A stretch of 64,000 bases of DNA from Aminobacter anthyllidis (GTDB lineage Bacteria > Pseudomonadota > Alphaproteobacteria > Rhizobiales > Rhizobiaceae): contig NZ_JAFLWW010000001.1 of the NCBI RefSeq assembly GCF_018555685.1, positions 186,001 to 250,000 on the forward strand, read 5' to 3'. Below, piece by piece: positions 33,638-43,380 of this stretch. The first letter of the stretch is position 1; every line of letters begins with the position of its first letter. The position numbers and the translations under genes are program-made. Under the pieces are notes generated by a model that saw nothing but the letters and a program-made list of their open reading frames with translations, ran no database searches and was not told the origin of the DNA.

Positions 33638-34708
33638 TCAGCCCAGAAGCTTGACCAGCATTAGAGAGAAAGTCGCGATGAAAAGGAACGCGGCAAGTCC
33701 AAGAAGGAGTGGACGAAGCCCCTTGGCCCGGAGCTTGCGGATGTCGGTTTCAAGGCCCATGGCGGCGAGTGCCATGGCGAGCAGGAAGGTGGTTGATGTA
33801 ACGACCCACGCCTTTGCCTCGGTGGGAATGTCGACGAGGCTGTTGATGCCGACCATGGCGACGAAGCCGAGCACGAACCAGGGCATAGGCGCCGCCGTGC
33901 TGCTGCGGGTGGCTCGTGATGCGCTCGCGCGCTGGCGGGCGGCCAGGCCGAGCGCGATCACAACAGGTGCCAGCATCATGACGCGGGTGAGCTTGGCCAC
34001 CGTGCCGAACTCGCCCGCCTGCTGGCCGTCCTGGAAGCTTGCGGCGACGACCTGGGCGATCTCGTGGATCGAGCTGCCTGCCCACAGGCCATAGGCGTGG
34101 GGACCAAGCTGAAGCAGCCCGGGCAGCAGCGGATAGGCAAACATCGCGATGGAGCCAAAGACGGTGACGCAGGCGACCGCATAGGCGACGTCCTCGTCGG
34201 GCGCCTTGGTGACCGTATTGGTGGCGATGACGGCAGACGCGCCGCAGATCGAGGTGCCGGCGGCAATCAGCTCGGCAAGCTTGGCATCGACGCCGATCAG
34301 CCGGCCCAGCCACACGGTGAAGGCGAAGGTTGCGACAAGCGTGGCGGCGATGATGGCGATACCAGCGGCGCCGACCTCGGCGACCTGGCTCGCGGTCAGT
34401 TGCAGGCCAAGCAGGATGATGGCGAAACGCAGCACCTTGCGCATCGAAAACGCCACGCCGGGCCTGGCTGTAGCAGGGGTGCCGACAAGATTGTGAAAGG
34501 CGATACCCAGGACGATGGCAATGATCATCGGGCTGAAGGAGGAGAGGCCCGGCAGGTGGCGCAGCACAAAGGCGAGGGCGGCGATGCCTGCAGCGAGCAT
34601 CAGTCCGGGCAGCAGCCTGGCGCTGTTGCGATCACCGCGCACCGCCTGGCGCCCCGCCCGGTTGGAGCTGGCAGGGATTGCGGTTTCGGTGCGGGCAAGA
34701 GCGTTCAT
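33638..34708 (-). CDS. YeiH-type putative sulfate/anion exporter family transporter
   Basis: This 356-residue inner-membrane protein has about 10 helices of the UPF0324/YeiH family: [53 protein letters not shown] (the signature) and [18 protein letters not shown]. Family members have been proposed to move sulfate, sulfite or related anions. It is the first gene of a two-gene unit with its LysR regulator downstream. The upstream 139 bp has no clear operator. Confidence 0.92.
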   Translation of the reverse strand: MNALARTETAIPASSNRAGRQAVRGDRNSARLLPGLMLAAGIAALAFVLRHLPGLSSFSPMIIAIVLGIAFHNLVGTPATARPGVAFSMRKVLRFAIILLGLQLTASQVAEVGAAGIAIIAATLVATFAFTVWLGRLIGVDAKLAELIAAGTSICGASAVIATNTVTKAPDEDVAYAVACVTVFGSIAMFAYPLLPGLLQLGPHAYGLWAGSSIHEIAQVVAASFQDGQQAGEFGTVAKLTRVMMLAPVVIALGLAARQRASASRATRSSTAAPMPWFVLGFVAMVGINSLVDIPTEAKAWVVTSTTFLLAMALAAMGLETDIRKLRAKGLRPLLLGLAAFLFIATFSLMLVKLLG

Positions 34709-34847
34709 GGGCTTGGACCTGTCAATTTCAGGTGCAAGCTATGCGCCGGCTTCTGATCAATCCAACGCGTAATATCGCTTGAATCGTTCGGTACAGACGA
34801 TTGGTTAGACCGCAGGGAACTGACGCGTTGGTCTGCTACAGCGGTGC

Positions 34848-35570
34848 CTAGGTTACAGTAGCGCGTTGCTTGAACACGATTGCCTTGAAACGGGCCCGGA
34901 CCGCTCGGCGAAACCGCTTCCAAGGTGACTGATATGGACCTTCGGCCAACGGGTGGGGCGGCCAGGGCGGTTCGCGAAAACTGAAATCACCAGGCAACGC
35001 AGCATGCAAGGCGGCCAGCACCGGCTCGGAGTGGCGCGCGTCGATGTGCACGTTGTCATCGGAGAACGCTGGGGCGATCGAGCCGTCAGGCAAGGTGTAG
35101 CCTGCCCGGAAGTCGATGAACGGAACGCCCATGGCCGCCATGCGGGCGTTCATCCGGTCGCGTATATCCTTCACGTCGACGCGGCATTGTTCGTCGCTGC
35201 CGTACCATTGCGGTTCCAGAAACGCCGGATTGAATGGCACGATGCATGACAAGGCGACGATTGCCGGGCAACTGGCGCGAAAGTGCAACAGCGCCTGTTC
35301 GAAGCGATCGAGCAAGAGGTCGGCTTCTTCCGACGTCGGACGGCCGTTGGAGCGGGCAAGGCGCGGAATGTGCGTCCTGCTGTCGATCTCTCCGAACGAC
35401 AGGATGAGCACGTCACCTACTTCGGGGCGGCAGTTCTTGGGAACCAAAGAGGCTATACCATCCCTGGCCGCCCTGTGCATGGTAACCGGCCCACGCCAGA
35501 AAATCCTGGCGTTGGAAACTCCTGCAAAACTGAATAGCGAGTGGCTGTCGCCTAGGGTCATCAAGGTCAT
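34848..35570 (-). CDS. SGNH/GDSL hydrolase-like protein
   Basis: This 240-residue protein shows the SGNH blocks: LGDSHSLFSF (serine block), FGEIDSRTHI, and DDNVHIDARHSEPV (Asp-x-x-His block). It has no signal peptide. Members are esterases or O-acetyl transferases/hydrolases on polysaccharides. The neighbouring broken glycosyltransferase-like gene hints at a decayed surface-sugar locus. The tail after about 215 residues is basic and may be disordered. Confidence 0.85.
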   Translation of the reverse strand: MTLMTLGDSHSLFSFAGVSNARIFWRGPVTMHRAARDGIASLVPKNCRPEVGDVLILSFGEIDSRTHIPRLARSNGRPTSEEADLLLDRFEQALLHFRASCPAIVALSCIVPFNPAFLEPQWYGSDEQCRVDVKDIRDRMNARMAAMGVPFIDFRAGYTLPDGSIAPAFSDDNVHIDARHSEPVLAALHAALPGDFSFREPPWPPHPLAEGPYQSPWKRFRRAVRARFKAIVFKQRATVT

Positions 35571-35689
35571 TCGCTTCCAATACCTCTGAAAACTGGAAAA
35601 CGAAACGAAGGGCCACTTCCGAAGTGGAGTTTTGTCGTTGCTCTACTTGCAATCCGCGTTGATTGCTCGTGGCGCCAAGCCGATCCGCT

Positions 35690-36175
35690 TCAGGCAGAGG
35701 CCTGGCCTTCGACGTCCTGGTGAATCCGGTATCCCAGCAGTTTTGTCGATGCCTTGGCCGGCAGCCCCGCCATATGGGCAAGGACGGTCAGAAGCGCCTG
35801 GTCCTGGCGGTGATTGCTCCGGTCGGAACCCCGGGGGCGATGCAATCTTCGATCAGGGAAAGGTTCGCCCATCGCTCGAGCAGATCGACGGCCGCGGGGT
35901 TGCGGCTGTCGAAGGCGATGCAGGCCCCGTTCAAGTTGGTCGCGTCAGCTTTCCAGCCAGCCGGCAGGCCGAGATATCTGAGCATGCCCGGATGCGTCCA
36001 CGCGCCAAGCGTCCCAGCGGAACTGGCACTGTAGTAGCCGAAGCGGACGGTTTCCCGGCACAGCCGGAGCAACGGTTCGGCTATGATGTTGCCGGCATCC
36101 ATCCAGCAGACAATGCCGGACCTTTCGCCGGCGACAGCGCGGATGATCTGCGGTTTCCACGCGGCGCGGGTTTTA
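35690..36175 (-). pseudogene. N-truncated, frameshifted glycosyltransferase-like gene (DUF1647-like)
   Basis: One frame reads AAWKPQIIRAVAGERSGIVC, then WMDAGNIIAEPLLRL, TLGAWTHPGMLRYLGLP and ATNLNGACIAFDSRNPAAV, a good match in style to sugar-transferase C-termini. After LIEDCIAP the frame goes wrong, but the next frame continues sensibly as RGSDRSNHRQDQALLTVLAH and ends at a stop codon. Adding one C in the CCCCC run near 35840 would restore it. No start or N-terminal half exists: the EamA gene begins just beyond. So it is a fragment and frameshifted, or a single-base sequence error inside a fragment. Confidence 0.65.
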
Positions 36176-36291
36176 CCACAATTGTCCGGAGAGGGCTGGC
36201 GCTTGCCCGGTGTGCGAGCAAGGCGGATTTCATGCCATCTTCGCCTCTGGTATCTCTCGGCCCTTCGTTCCTCTTGCCAGCCGAGTCGCCA

Positions 36292-37185
36292 ATGCCTGTT
36301 TACGAGCTTGCAGCACTGGGTGCGGCGACATGCTGGGCCATCACCGGGTTGATTTCGGCGGGGCCGGCCGGCCATCTTGGCGCGCCGGCGTTCAACCGGC
36401 TGCGCCAGCTCTTCGTGACCGGGCTGCTGGCACTCTATGTGCTGGCGACCGGCACATGGCGCGAACTCGACGCCAGCGTTGCCGGGCCGTTGCTGCTGTC
36501 GGGCCTGATCGGCATCTTCGCCGGCGACACGCTGCTGTTTGCGGCTTTGAACCGGCTCGGCCCGCGCCGTTCAGGCATCCTGTTTGCGCTGAACGCACCG
36601 ATTGCCGCCGTGCTCGGCTGGCTCATGCTCGGCGAGGATCTTTCCGCCAAGGCCGCCGCCGGCATCGGGTTGACGGTCGCCGGCGTGCTGCTGGCGATCC
36701 TTTTTGGCAAGCGCCGCGACCAGCTGCATGCCTGGGAGACGGTGAAGGGGCCGTTGTGGATCGGCGTGGCGCTTGGGCTCGGGGCCGCGACCGGTCAGGC
36801 GATCGGCTCGATCATCGCCAGGCCGGTGATGGCGACGGGCATCGACCCGTTCCTGGCTTCGATGCTGCGCGTTGGCATCGCCGCCTTCTGCCTGACGGTG
36901 CTGCTGCAACTGCCCATCCCTGCAGTGAAGCCGAAGGGGCCACTGACCTGGAAGGTGGCATTGCTGACGGCGCTGACCGGCTTCATCGCGCTCGCCGTTG
37001 GCATGACGCTGCTGCTGTTTGCGCTGTCGGGCGGCAAGGTCGGCATCGTCTCGACGCTGTCGGCGACCTCGCCTGTCATCATCCTGCCGATGCTGTGGGC
37101 GAGGACCGGCGAGCGCCCGGCCGGCGGCGCTTGGGCGGGCGCGGCACTGGTGGTCGCCGGCATGGCGCTGCTGTTCATGAAATGA
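36292..37185 (+). CDS. EamA/DMT family transporter
   Basis: This 297-residue inner-membrane protein has two EamA repeats, each of about five helices: LAALGAATCWAITGLISAG starts the first and GVALGLGAATGQAIGSIIAR the second; PVIILPMLWARTGERPAGGA is the typical late segment. DMT proteins move small metabolites such as amino acids or nucleobases; the cargo is unknown. The start at MPVYELAAL was chosen because earlier in-frame sequence overlaps the antisense broken gene. No clear ribosome site is seen. Confidence 0.9.
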   Translation: MPVYELAALGAATCWAITGLISAGPAGHLGAPAFNRLRQLFVTGLLALYVLATGTWRELDASVAGPLLLSGLIGIFAGDTLLFAALNRLGPRRSGILFALNAPIAAVLGWLMLGEDLSAKAAAGIGLTVAGVLLAILFGKRRDQLHAWETVKGPLWIGVALGLGAATGQAIGSIIARPVMATGIDPFLASMLRVGIAAFCLTVLLQLPIPAVKPKGPLTWKVALLTALTGFIALAVGMTLLLFALSGGKVGIVSTLSATSPVIILPMLWARTGERPAGGAWAGAALVVAGMALLFMK

Positions 37186-37272
37186 GGATGGCAGGCGGCG
37201 CCAAAGTTTGAATTCAGCAGGATTTGTCAATTCGGGTAATGCAATCATGCAAGGCGGAGCAGGAAGCACGCG

Positions 37273-37743
37273 ATGATGCACCGGGCCGACATGATGGATC
37301 GCCTTCACGCTGACATGGGCAGCTTGGCTGCGCATGAAACGGCGATGCCCGACGCGGTGGCAGCGGCTTTCGCCGCGTTTCCTGTGCCGGTGCGTGCGCG
37401 GTTGCTTGAGGTGCGCGCGCTGATTTTGGCCACAGCGGCCGAGACATCAGGCGTCGGTCCGCTGACCGAAACGCTGAAATGGGGCGAGCCGGCCTACCTG
37501 ACCGAAGCCAGCGGCAGCGGGACCACCATACGGCTGGGTTGTTCTAAGACGGGCGGCGGCACATGCGCGGTGTTCGTCAACTGCCGCACGACGCTGGTGG
37601 ACAGTTTTCGCGCGCATTTTGGCGATGTCTTTGCCTACGAGGGCAACAGGGCGATCCTGCTCGACGCCTCCCGCCCGCTGCCGGCGGCACCGCTGGCGAT
37701 CTGCCTGGCGATGGCGCTGACCTATCACCGGCGATCGCGCTGA
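37273..37743 (+). CDS. DUF1801 domain protein
   Basis: This 156-residue protein has the DUF1801/YdhG-like fold: VRARLLEVRALILATAAET, TLKWGEPAYLTEASGSGTTI, and a late NCRTTLVDSFRAHFGDVFAY segment. The family is small, soluble and of unknown function, often iron-chaperone-like in fold (frataxin-like). AGGAAG precedes a pair of ATGs. It converges on the aldehyde dehydrogenase gene. Confidence 0.85.
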   Translation: MMHRADMMDRLHADMGSLAAHETAMPDAVAAAFAAFPVPVRARLLEVRALILATAAETSGVGPLTETLKWGEPAYLTEASGSGTTIRLGCSKTGGGTCAVFVNCRTTLVDSFRAHFGDVFAYEGNRAILLDASRPLPAAPLAICLAMALTYHRRSR

Positions 37744-37754
37744 CGCCGCAGTTG

Positions 37755-39179
37755 TCAGTGCAGTTTCGTCACCAGCCGAACAAGCCAGTCGGTCAGGCCC
37801 TTGTAGGGCGGGCGGATCAGGTCGCTTGCCGAGGGCTCGTATTTGCGCAACACCGGCATCGCCTTGGAGAAGGTGAGAAAACCCTCGCGGCCATGGTAGT
37901 GGCCCATGCCAGACGCGCCGACGCCGCCGAAAGGCAGGTCGGCGCAGGCGAACTGGTAGAGCGTGTCGTTGACGCAGACGCCGCCGGCGACGATGCGCTG
38001 CAACATCGCCTCGATCTCGGCCTTGTCGTCGCCGAAGCAGTAGAGCGCCAGCGGCCGGTCGCGTTCCACGACATAGGCGACGGCCTCGTCGAGCGAACCG
38101 TAGCTCACGATGGGCAGGATCGGCCCGAAAATCTCGTCGCGCATGACGGCGCTGTCTGGGGCGGGGTCGAGCACGGCGGTCGGGGCCAGCAGGCGCTGGC
38201 GGCCTGCGGGCAGTGAGGCTGCGTCGAGCAGCGCAACCTGTTCGTGGCCACGCGTTGCTGCATCGTCGAGCAGGCCGTTCAGGCGGGCGAACTGGCCGTC
38301 ATTGACGATGGAGGTGTAGTCGTCAAAACCCTGCTTGCCGTTGTAGCGGGCACTGACCTCCTGCTTGAGCAGGCGAACGAGCTCGTCGCGCTTGTCCCTC
38401 GGCACCAGCACATAGTCGGGCGCGATGCAGGTCTGGCCGGCATTGAAGAATTTGCCGGTGGCGATGCGCCGGGCCGCGCGTTCGAGATTGGCACTCGGGG
38501 CGACGATCGCCGGCGACTTGCCGCCGAGTTCGAGGGTTACAGGCGTCAGGTTGCGGGCGGCCGCCGCCATGACCTTGCGGCCGACGGCGGTCGAGCCGGT
38601 GAAGAACAGGTGGTCGAAGGGCAGTTCGGAGAAGGTGGCCGACAGCTCGGCGCCACCCTGCGCTACCGCCACGCGCGACGGCGGAAAGACGTCAGCCAGC
38701 AGCGACTGCAGGAAGGTAGCGGTGCGCGGCGTGTGTTCGGAGGGCTTGAGGAAGACGTGGTTGCCGGCGGCGATGGCAGCGACCAGCGGCGCCAGCGCCA
38801 GGTTCACCGGATAGTTCCATGGCGCGATGATGCCGACGACGCCGAGCGGCACGTGGCGGATCTCGGCGCTGGCGGGTAGCAGCTTCCAGCCCGCCGAGCG
38901 GCGCTCGGGTTTCATCCAGGACTTCAGCTTGCGCAGCGTATGCTTGATCTCGGACAGCACAACGCTGCCTTCGCCGAGCAGGCTCTCGTGGCGGGAGCGG
39001 TGGCCGAAATCGGCGCTGATGGCCTCGACCATCTCGTCCAGGCGTCCGGTGAAGGCGCGCTGCAGCCGCTTGAGGTCGTCGACGCGCTGGGCATAGGCCG
39101 GCCGTGTTTCGAGCCAGGCTGCGCGCAGCGTCTCGAAGGTGGTCCCGATATCGGGCTGGCTGTCGTTAGGCTTCAGCAT
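37755..39179 (-). CDS. Aldehyde dehydrogenase, coniferyl-aldehyde type
   Basis: This 474-residue NAD(P)-dependent aldehyde dehydrogenase has the catalytic Cys in FFNAGQTCIAPDYVLVP, the Glu in TLELGGKSPAIV and the GSTAVG cofactor turn in FTGSTAVGRKVM. IIAPWNYPVNLALAPLV and PFGGVGASGMGHYHGREGF are typical of the class 3-like/coniferyl aldehyde dehydrogenase group. The start overlaps the upstream YhhN gene by 14 bp, so they are one unit. Substrates are probably aromatic or long-chain aldehydes. Confidence 0.93.
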   Translation of the reverse strand: MLKPNDSQPDIGTTFETLRAAWLETRPAYAQRVDDLKRLQRAFTGRLDEMVEAISADFGHRSRHESLLGEGSVVLSEIKHTLRKLKSWMKPERRSAGWKLLPASAEIRHVPLGVVGIIAPWNYPVNLALAPLVAAIAAGNHVFLKPSEHTPRTATFLQSLLADVFPPSRVAVAQGGAELSATFSELPFDHLFFTGSTAVGRKVMAAAARNLTPVTLELGGKSPAIVAPSANLERAARRIATGKFFNAGQTCIAPDYVLVPRDKRDELVRLLKQEVSARYNGKQGFDDYTSIVNDGQFARLNGLLDDAATRGHEQVALLDAASLPAGRQRLLAPTAVLDPAPDSAVMRDEIFGPILPIVSYGSLDEAVAYVVERDRPLALYCFGDDKAEIEAMLQRIVAGGVCVNDTLYQFACADLPFGGVGASGMGHYHGREGFLTFSKAMPVLRKYEPSASDLIRPPYKGLTDWLVRLVTKLH

Positions 39180-39864
39180 CGTTTTCCGTCGAGCGAGCGA
39201 AGAGATACTGCGCGGCATAATAGGTGCCGAGCACCCAGATGGCATTGTAGGGAATGTTCCAGCGGAAGCGGCCATAAGCAAGCACCGTGTCGCTGACCAT
39301 GAAGAACAGGCCGCCGAGCGCGGCAAGACGCGCCGCTTTCTGCCCCGGCGTGCCGGCAAGCTGGCGGTCGCGCGACAGCGCCTGGGCGGCCATCGCCGCA
39401 AGCACCAGCGCGTAGATCGCCACGGGGATGCGCATCGGGTCGGGCAGGTGCGCCCAGAGACCGGCGAAGACAGCCGCCGCGATGACTGCGAAGAGGGCGA
39501 AGATGCCGACGTGGCCGCCGAACCTGGAATCGCGGGTCAGCGCCCAGATATAGGCGCAGTGGGTGAGCAGGAAGCAGACGAGCCCGGCAAGGAAATAGTC
39601 GCCCGGCAGCATCAGGAAGAAATCGCCCGCCGCGGCAAAGGCAAGGCCCAACGCGATCGGCACGCCATAGGCGCGCGATCCCATGCCGCGCAGCACCGCG
39701 ACGAGCAGCAGAAGTGTCGCCGTCGGTTTGGTCAGGTAATGCAGCCAGCGCCAGGGCGATGTGTTGTCGGGCGCAATCAGGCTGCCCAGGATGGCCAGCA
39801 CCGCGCACATGGCGAACAGCCAATAGAGCGCCGTGTTCCGTGATGTCGAATGCATCGTGCCCAT
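39166..39864 (-). CDS. YhhN family membrane protein, lysoplasmalogenase-like
   Basis: This 232-residue protein has about 7-8 membrane helices and carries the YhhN/TMEM86 motifs AAAGDFFLMLPGDYF and FFMVSDTVLAYGRF, whose aspartates form the active site. The eukaryotic homologue cleaves lysoplasmalogen to a fatty aldehyde. The overlapping aldehyde dehydrogenase gene downstream would fit oxidation of such an aldehyde. That pathway link is an inference. Confidence 0.9.
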   Translation of the reverse strand: MGTMHSTSRNTALYWLFAMCAVLAILGSLIAPDNTSPWRWLHYLTKPTATLLLLVAVLRGMGSRAYGVPIALGLAFAAAGDFFLMLPGDYFLAGLVCFLLTHCAYIWALTRDSRFGGHVGIFALFAVIAAAVFAGLWAHLPDPMRIPVAIYALVLAAMAAQALSRDRQLAGTPGQKAARLAALGGLFFMVSDTVLAYGRFRWNIPYNAIWVLGTYYAAQYLFARSTENDAEA

Positions 39865-40156
39865 GCCGCGCGCTCCCCCTCGTGCTGCCGATTTCAGGAT
39901 AAGCCAATGTTTTCGGCGGTTTGTCCAGTTACCGGAACGTAAGGTGCGGGAAGGGGCGGTTGCGGATCAGGCGCCGGATGAGGTGCCGGTCGGCGGCGGA
40001 ACTGACAGTATCGCCGAGGCCGAAGGCGCAATGCCGTCGCGCAAAAGAAACACATCAGGCGTATTGCAGGCTGTAAGGCGAATTGCAGTTTACGTTTCGT
40101 TCACCATCGCCTACACCGCGACCTCCCTGAAGCCCCGCCGGTGATTTGCGCCCCAG

Positions 40157-40861
40157 ATGCAGAACAAATCCATCCGTTTTCGCGCCCGTTCGTTCGTCGC
40201 CTTCGCGCTCGTGCCGGAGGCGCCGCTGGAGCAGTGGCTGCAGGATCTCGACCGCTGGATCGAGAATTCTCCCGGATTTTTCAAGGGGCGGCCGGTGGTG
40301 CTCGACCTCAATGTGCTGAAGCCGCAGGCCGCCGAAATCGGCGCCCTGGTGGCGCTGATCGCCGAGCGCGGCATCAGGACCTACGCGATCGAGGCCGACC
40401 ATATCGATTCGCTCGGCAATGATCTGCCGCCGAAGCTTGCCGGCGCCAGGAAGACGATGATCGAGGAAGAACAGGTCGACGCCGAAGCGCAGGCACAGGC
40501 CGAGCAGCAAGCCAAGGCCGCTCAGTCGCCGTCGAACACGCTGATCGTCGATCAGCCGGTGCGCTCGGGACAGTCGATCGTCCATCCCCATGGCGACGTG
40601 ATCGTCATGGGCTCGGCCAGTTTCGGCTCCGAAATCCTCGCCGGCGGCTCCATCCACGTCTACGGCACGCTGCGCGGCCGCGCCTTTGCCGGCGCCTGGG
40701 GTGACCGCAGCGCGCGTATCTTCTGCCGCCGCAACGAGGCCGAGCTTCTGGCGGTGGACGGCTGGTACCGCACCGCCGAGGACATGGAGCCGTCGATGCA
40801 TGGCAAGGCGATCCAGGTCCACCTGGAAGACAACGCCATCCAGGTCGCGCCCCTCAATTGA
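40157..40861 (+). CDS. minC: Septum-site inhibitor MinC
   Basis: MinC blocks FtsZ assembly away from midcell. This 234-residue protein has an N-terminal FtsZ-inhibiting domain (IRFRARSFVAFALVPEAPLE), a Gln/Ala-rich linker (~100-125), and a C-terminal beta-helix that binds MinD (HPHGDVIVMGSASFGSEILA, then GGSIHVYGTLRGRAFAG). It is the first of minC-minD-minE on the same strand. The 292-bp spacer before it has no gene. Confidence 0.95.
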   Translation: MQNKSIRFRARSFVAFALVPEAPLEQWLQDLDRWIENSPGFFKGRPVVLDLNVLKPQAAEIGALVALIAERGIRTYAIEADHIDSLGNDLPPKLAGARKTMIEEEQVDAEAQAQAEQQAKAAQSPSNTLIVDQPVRSGQSIVHPHGDVIVMGSASFGSEILAGGSIHVYGTLRGRAFAGAWGDRSARIFCRRNEAELLAVDGWYRTAEDMEPSMHGKAIQVHLEDNAIQVAPLN

Positions 40862-40878
40862 CAAACGGAGACAGCATC

Positions 40879-41694
40879 ATGGGCAAGGTAGTGGTCGTCA
40901 CATCTGGCAAGGGCGGCGTCGGCAAGACGACCTCGACGGCCGCGCTCGGCGCCGTGCTGGCCCAGTCCGGCAAGAAGGTGGTGCTGATCGATTTCGACGT
41001 CGGCCTGCGCAACCTCGACCTGGTGATGGGCGCCGAGCGCCGCGTGGTCTTCGACCTCGTCAACGTCACCCAAGGCCAGGCCAAGCTGTCCCAGGCGCTG
41101 ATCCGCGACAAGCGCGTCGAATCGCTGTTTTTGCTGCCGGCCTCGCAGACCCGCGACAAGGATGCGCTGACCGAAGAGGGCGTCGCCAGCGTCATCAACA
41201 CGCTGCGCGAAAAGTTCGACTACGTGCTGTGCGACAGCCCGGCCGGCATCGAGCGCGGCGCCCAGCTGGCGATGCGTTTCGCCGACGAGGCGGTCATCGT
41301 CACCAATCCGGAGGTGAGCTCGGTCCGCGATTCCGACCGCATCATCGGCCTGCTCGATTCCAAGACCTTGAAGGCCGAGCAGGGCGAAACCGTCACCAAG
41401 CACGTCCTTGTCACCCGCTATGACGCTGGCCGCGCCGCGCGTGGCGAGATGCTCAGCATCGCCGACGTGCTGGAAATCCTGTCGGTGCCGCTGCTCGGCA
41501 TCATCCCCGAGAACCAGGGCGTGTTGCGCGCTTCCAATGTCGGCTCGCCCGTGACGCTCGACGAGCCGACAAACGCTGCTGCCCGCGCCTATGCCGACGC
41601 CGCCAGGCGCCTGCAGGGCGACGACGTGCCGATGGTGACGCCAGTCGAGAAGAAAGGTCTCCTTAACCGTCTTCTGGGAAGGAGGGTCGCATGA
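40879..41694 (+). CDS. minD: Septum-site ATPase MinD
   Basis: MinD is a membrane-binding ATPase that recruits MinC. This 271-residue protein has the deviant Walker [11 protein letters not shown] at the N-terminus, [14 protein letters not shown], and a C-terminal amphipathic helix ([14 protein letters not shown]). The ATG follows ACGGAG after a short gap from minC. It ends overlapping the minE start by ATGA. Confidence 0.97.
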   Translation: MGKVVVVTSGKGGVGKTTSTAALGAVLAQSGKKVVLIDFDVGLRNLDLVMGAERRVVFDLVNVTQGQAKLSQALIRDKRVESLFLLPASQTRDKDALTEEGVASVINTLREKFDYVLCDSPAGIERGAQLAMRFADEAVIVTNPEVSSVRDSDRIIGLLDSKTLKAEQGETVTKHVLVTRYDAGRAARGEMLSIADVLEILSVPLLGIIPENQGVLRASNVGSPVTLDEPTNAAARAYADAARRLQGDDVPMVTPVEKKGLLNRLLGRRVA

Positions 41695-41960
41695 AGCTAC
41701 TCGATTTTTTCAAGCGCGGCGGCAGCGCACCGGTGGCGCGTGAGCGCCTGCAGGTGCTGCTCGCCTATGAGCGCAACAACCGCAACCAGCCCGACCTCGT
41801 GGCCGTGCTGCGCGAGGAGATCATCGCGGTGATCGCCAAGCACGTCCAGATCAACCAGGACGACGTCAAGATCACCATGGATCGCGGTGCCACCACCTCG
41901 ACGCTGGAAATCGACATCCACATCCCCAACGCCGGCATCAAGGCGTCGGCGGCGATCTGA
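41691..41960 (+). CDS. minE: Topological specificity factor MinE
   Basis: MinE stimulates MinD ATPase to drive pole-to-pole oscillation. This 89-residue protein has the anti-MinCD start ([20 protein letters not shown], helical) and the dimer domain ([20 protein letters not shown]). Its ATG overlaps the minD stop, so the two are coupled. Confidence 0.95.
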   Translation: MKLLDFFKRGGSAPVARERLQVLLAYERNNRNQPDLVAVLREEIIAVIAKHVQINQDDVKITMDRGATTSTLEIDIHIPNAGIKASAAI

Positions 41961-42188
41961 CAGGACATGGGTGCGGCTGCGCTGCATCCTTCCCGCCGTG
42001 CATTCCACGCAAGCCGCGGAGATGGTGCCAGCATGGAGGGCAGCTATTGCGGCTGCCCTGCGTTGGCCAAGTGCGTTCTCAAGCCATGTGTCGTTGATGC
42101 ATCGATGATGCGGTTGGTGTTTCGGCCGCATATTGGATAGCGTCACACGACGTGGAAATGCGGCGACATCGTCAGGGGAAGGGCACGA

Positions 42189-42680
42189 GTGGAAGACAGG
42201 GACACGCGCCGGCTCGAAATGGTCGTGCTGATGACGCCTGAAATGGCGAATTTCAGCGGCAAGGTACATGGCGGAGCCTTGCTCAACCTGCTCGATCGCG
42301 TCGCGTTTTCTTGCGCGTCGCGCTATTCCAACAAATATGCGGTCACGCTCTCGGTGGACCAGGTGGTGTTTCGGGAGCCGATCGATGTCGGCGACCTGGT
42401 CACTTTCCGGGCGTCGGTCAATTTCGCCGGCCGCACCTCGATGGAAATCGGCATCCACGTCGAGGCCGAAAACATTCGCTCCGGCCAGCGGCGCCACACC
42501 AATTCCTGCTATTTCACGATGGTGGCAGTGGACGAAGATGGCCGCCCGACCGAGATTCCGGCCTTCGTACCGTCGACCGACATCGACCGCAGGCGCCATC
42601 GCGCAGCCGAGCTACGCCGCGAACTGAGGCGGGAGTTCGAGGCGCGCTTCCGGGCCGCTGCCAATGCGGTCGAGACGTAG
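42189..42680 (+). CDS. Hot-dog-fold acyl-CoA thioesterase (YciA-like)
   Basis: This 163-residue thioesterase has the core NFSGKVHGGALLNLLDRVAF, with its early Asn and catalytic Asp-type helix, then FREPIDVGDLVTFRASVNFA. It hydrolyses acyl-CoAs in the cytosol, with chain-length preference unknown. A GTG start is used because GGGGAAGGG lies just upstream; an internal ATG 30 bp on is the alternative. The C-terminus is an Arg-rich helix beyond the family core. Confidence 0.9.
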   Translation: MEDRDTRRLEMVVLMTPEMANFSGKVHGGALLNLLDRVAFSCASRYSNKYAVTLSVDQVVFREPIDVGDLVTFRASVNFAGRTSMEIGIHVEAENIRSGQRRHTNSCYFTMVAVDEDGRPTEIPAFVPSTDIDRRRHRAAELRRELRREFEARFRAAANAVET

Positions 42681-42930
42681 CGAGACAGACCCTATCCACT
42701 GGGGAGCTGTCACCTTGGCGGCAACGGACTGATCGCTGCGGACAACCGATATGGGCCGTCGCTCGCTTTGGCGCTTTCCTGTCGACCAGTCGCTCCTTTG
42801 TTCCTTTCGCGCATAGGTCGTGCCGTTGCGTCCAAGACGAGGCCTTCCATCCGACATAGAGGTGAGGGCTGGCGGCTGATCGGCCTGCCAGACCGCCGAC
42901 ATCTGTCGGCTCTCGCGGGGAGGTTGGCGA

Positions 42931-43380
42931 ATGGCAGGCAACGCAAGGCATCCAATGCAGGCTCGGTCGATCTGCATGGTGGCGCAGGCTGTCGCGCTGT
43001 CGCTCACATTGATGGCCTGCACAACGGCCACGGAGTCGAGTTTCGAAGGCCCCGATTATTCCGACGACACCCGCAAGCTGGAAAAGCAGATGATGGCGGA
43101 GGCGGCGGCCCTGGGCACCGCGCAAGGGGTGGCGGGTGCCGCGGCCTCGATGGTTCCGCTCGGCGCGGGCAGCCTTGTCACCACAACCGCGGGCAGGGCC
43201 GCGCGCGACGCGATGATCATCCGCCACGACAAGCTGATGCGCGAGCAGGTCGAGCGCGACAATGCGGAATTCTTCAAGCGCTACGGCATATCAGATGCGG
43301 ACGCGGGGCCTGCGGTGGCGGACCAGAGCGCGGGTGGCCCGCAGCGCTGCGCGCGGCGGGGAATGACAAGGCGTTGTTGA
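42931..43380 (+). CDS. Predicted lipoprotein with glycine-rich helical segment
   Basis: This protein of up to 149 residues has a signal peptide ending at the lipobox LMAC, so the mature protein is lipid-anchored. The mature part has DDTRKLEKQMMAEAAALGTA and a Gly/Ala-rich stretch (GVAGAAASMVPLGAGSL), possibly membrane-active, then a charged helix. The ATG with GGGGAGG was chosen; MQARSIC 24 bp on would give a more normal signal length. The function is unknown. Confidence 0.7.
   Translation: MAGNARHPMQARSICMVAQAVALSLTLMACTTATESSFEGPDYSDDTRKLEKQMMAEAAALGTAQGVAGAAASMVPLGAGSLVTTTAGRAARDAMIIRHDKLMREQVERDNAEFFKRYGISDADAGPAVADQSAGGPQRCARRGMTRRC

Noticed and set aside
36210-37211. A 333-residue plus-strand frame overlapping the EamA gene
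   Set aside because: It is an out-of-frame shadow; the EamA frame has clear membrane helices.
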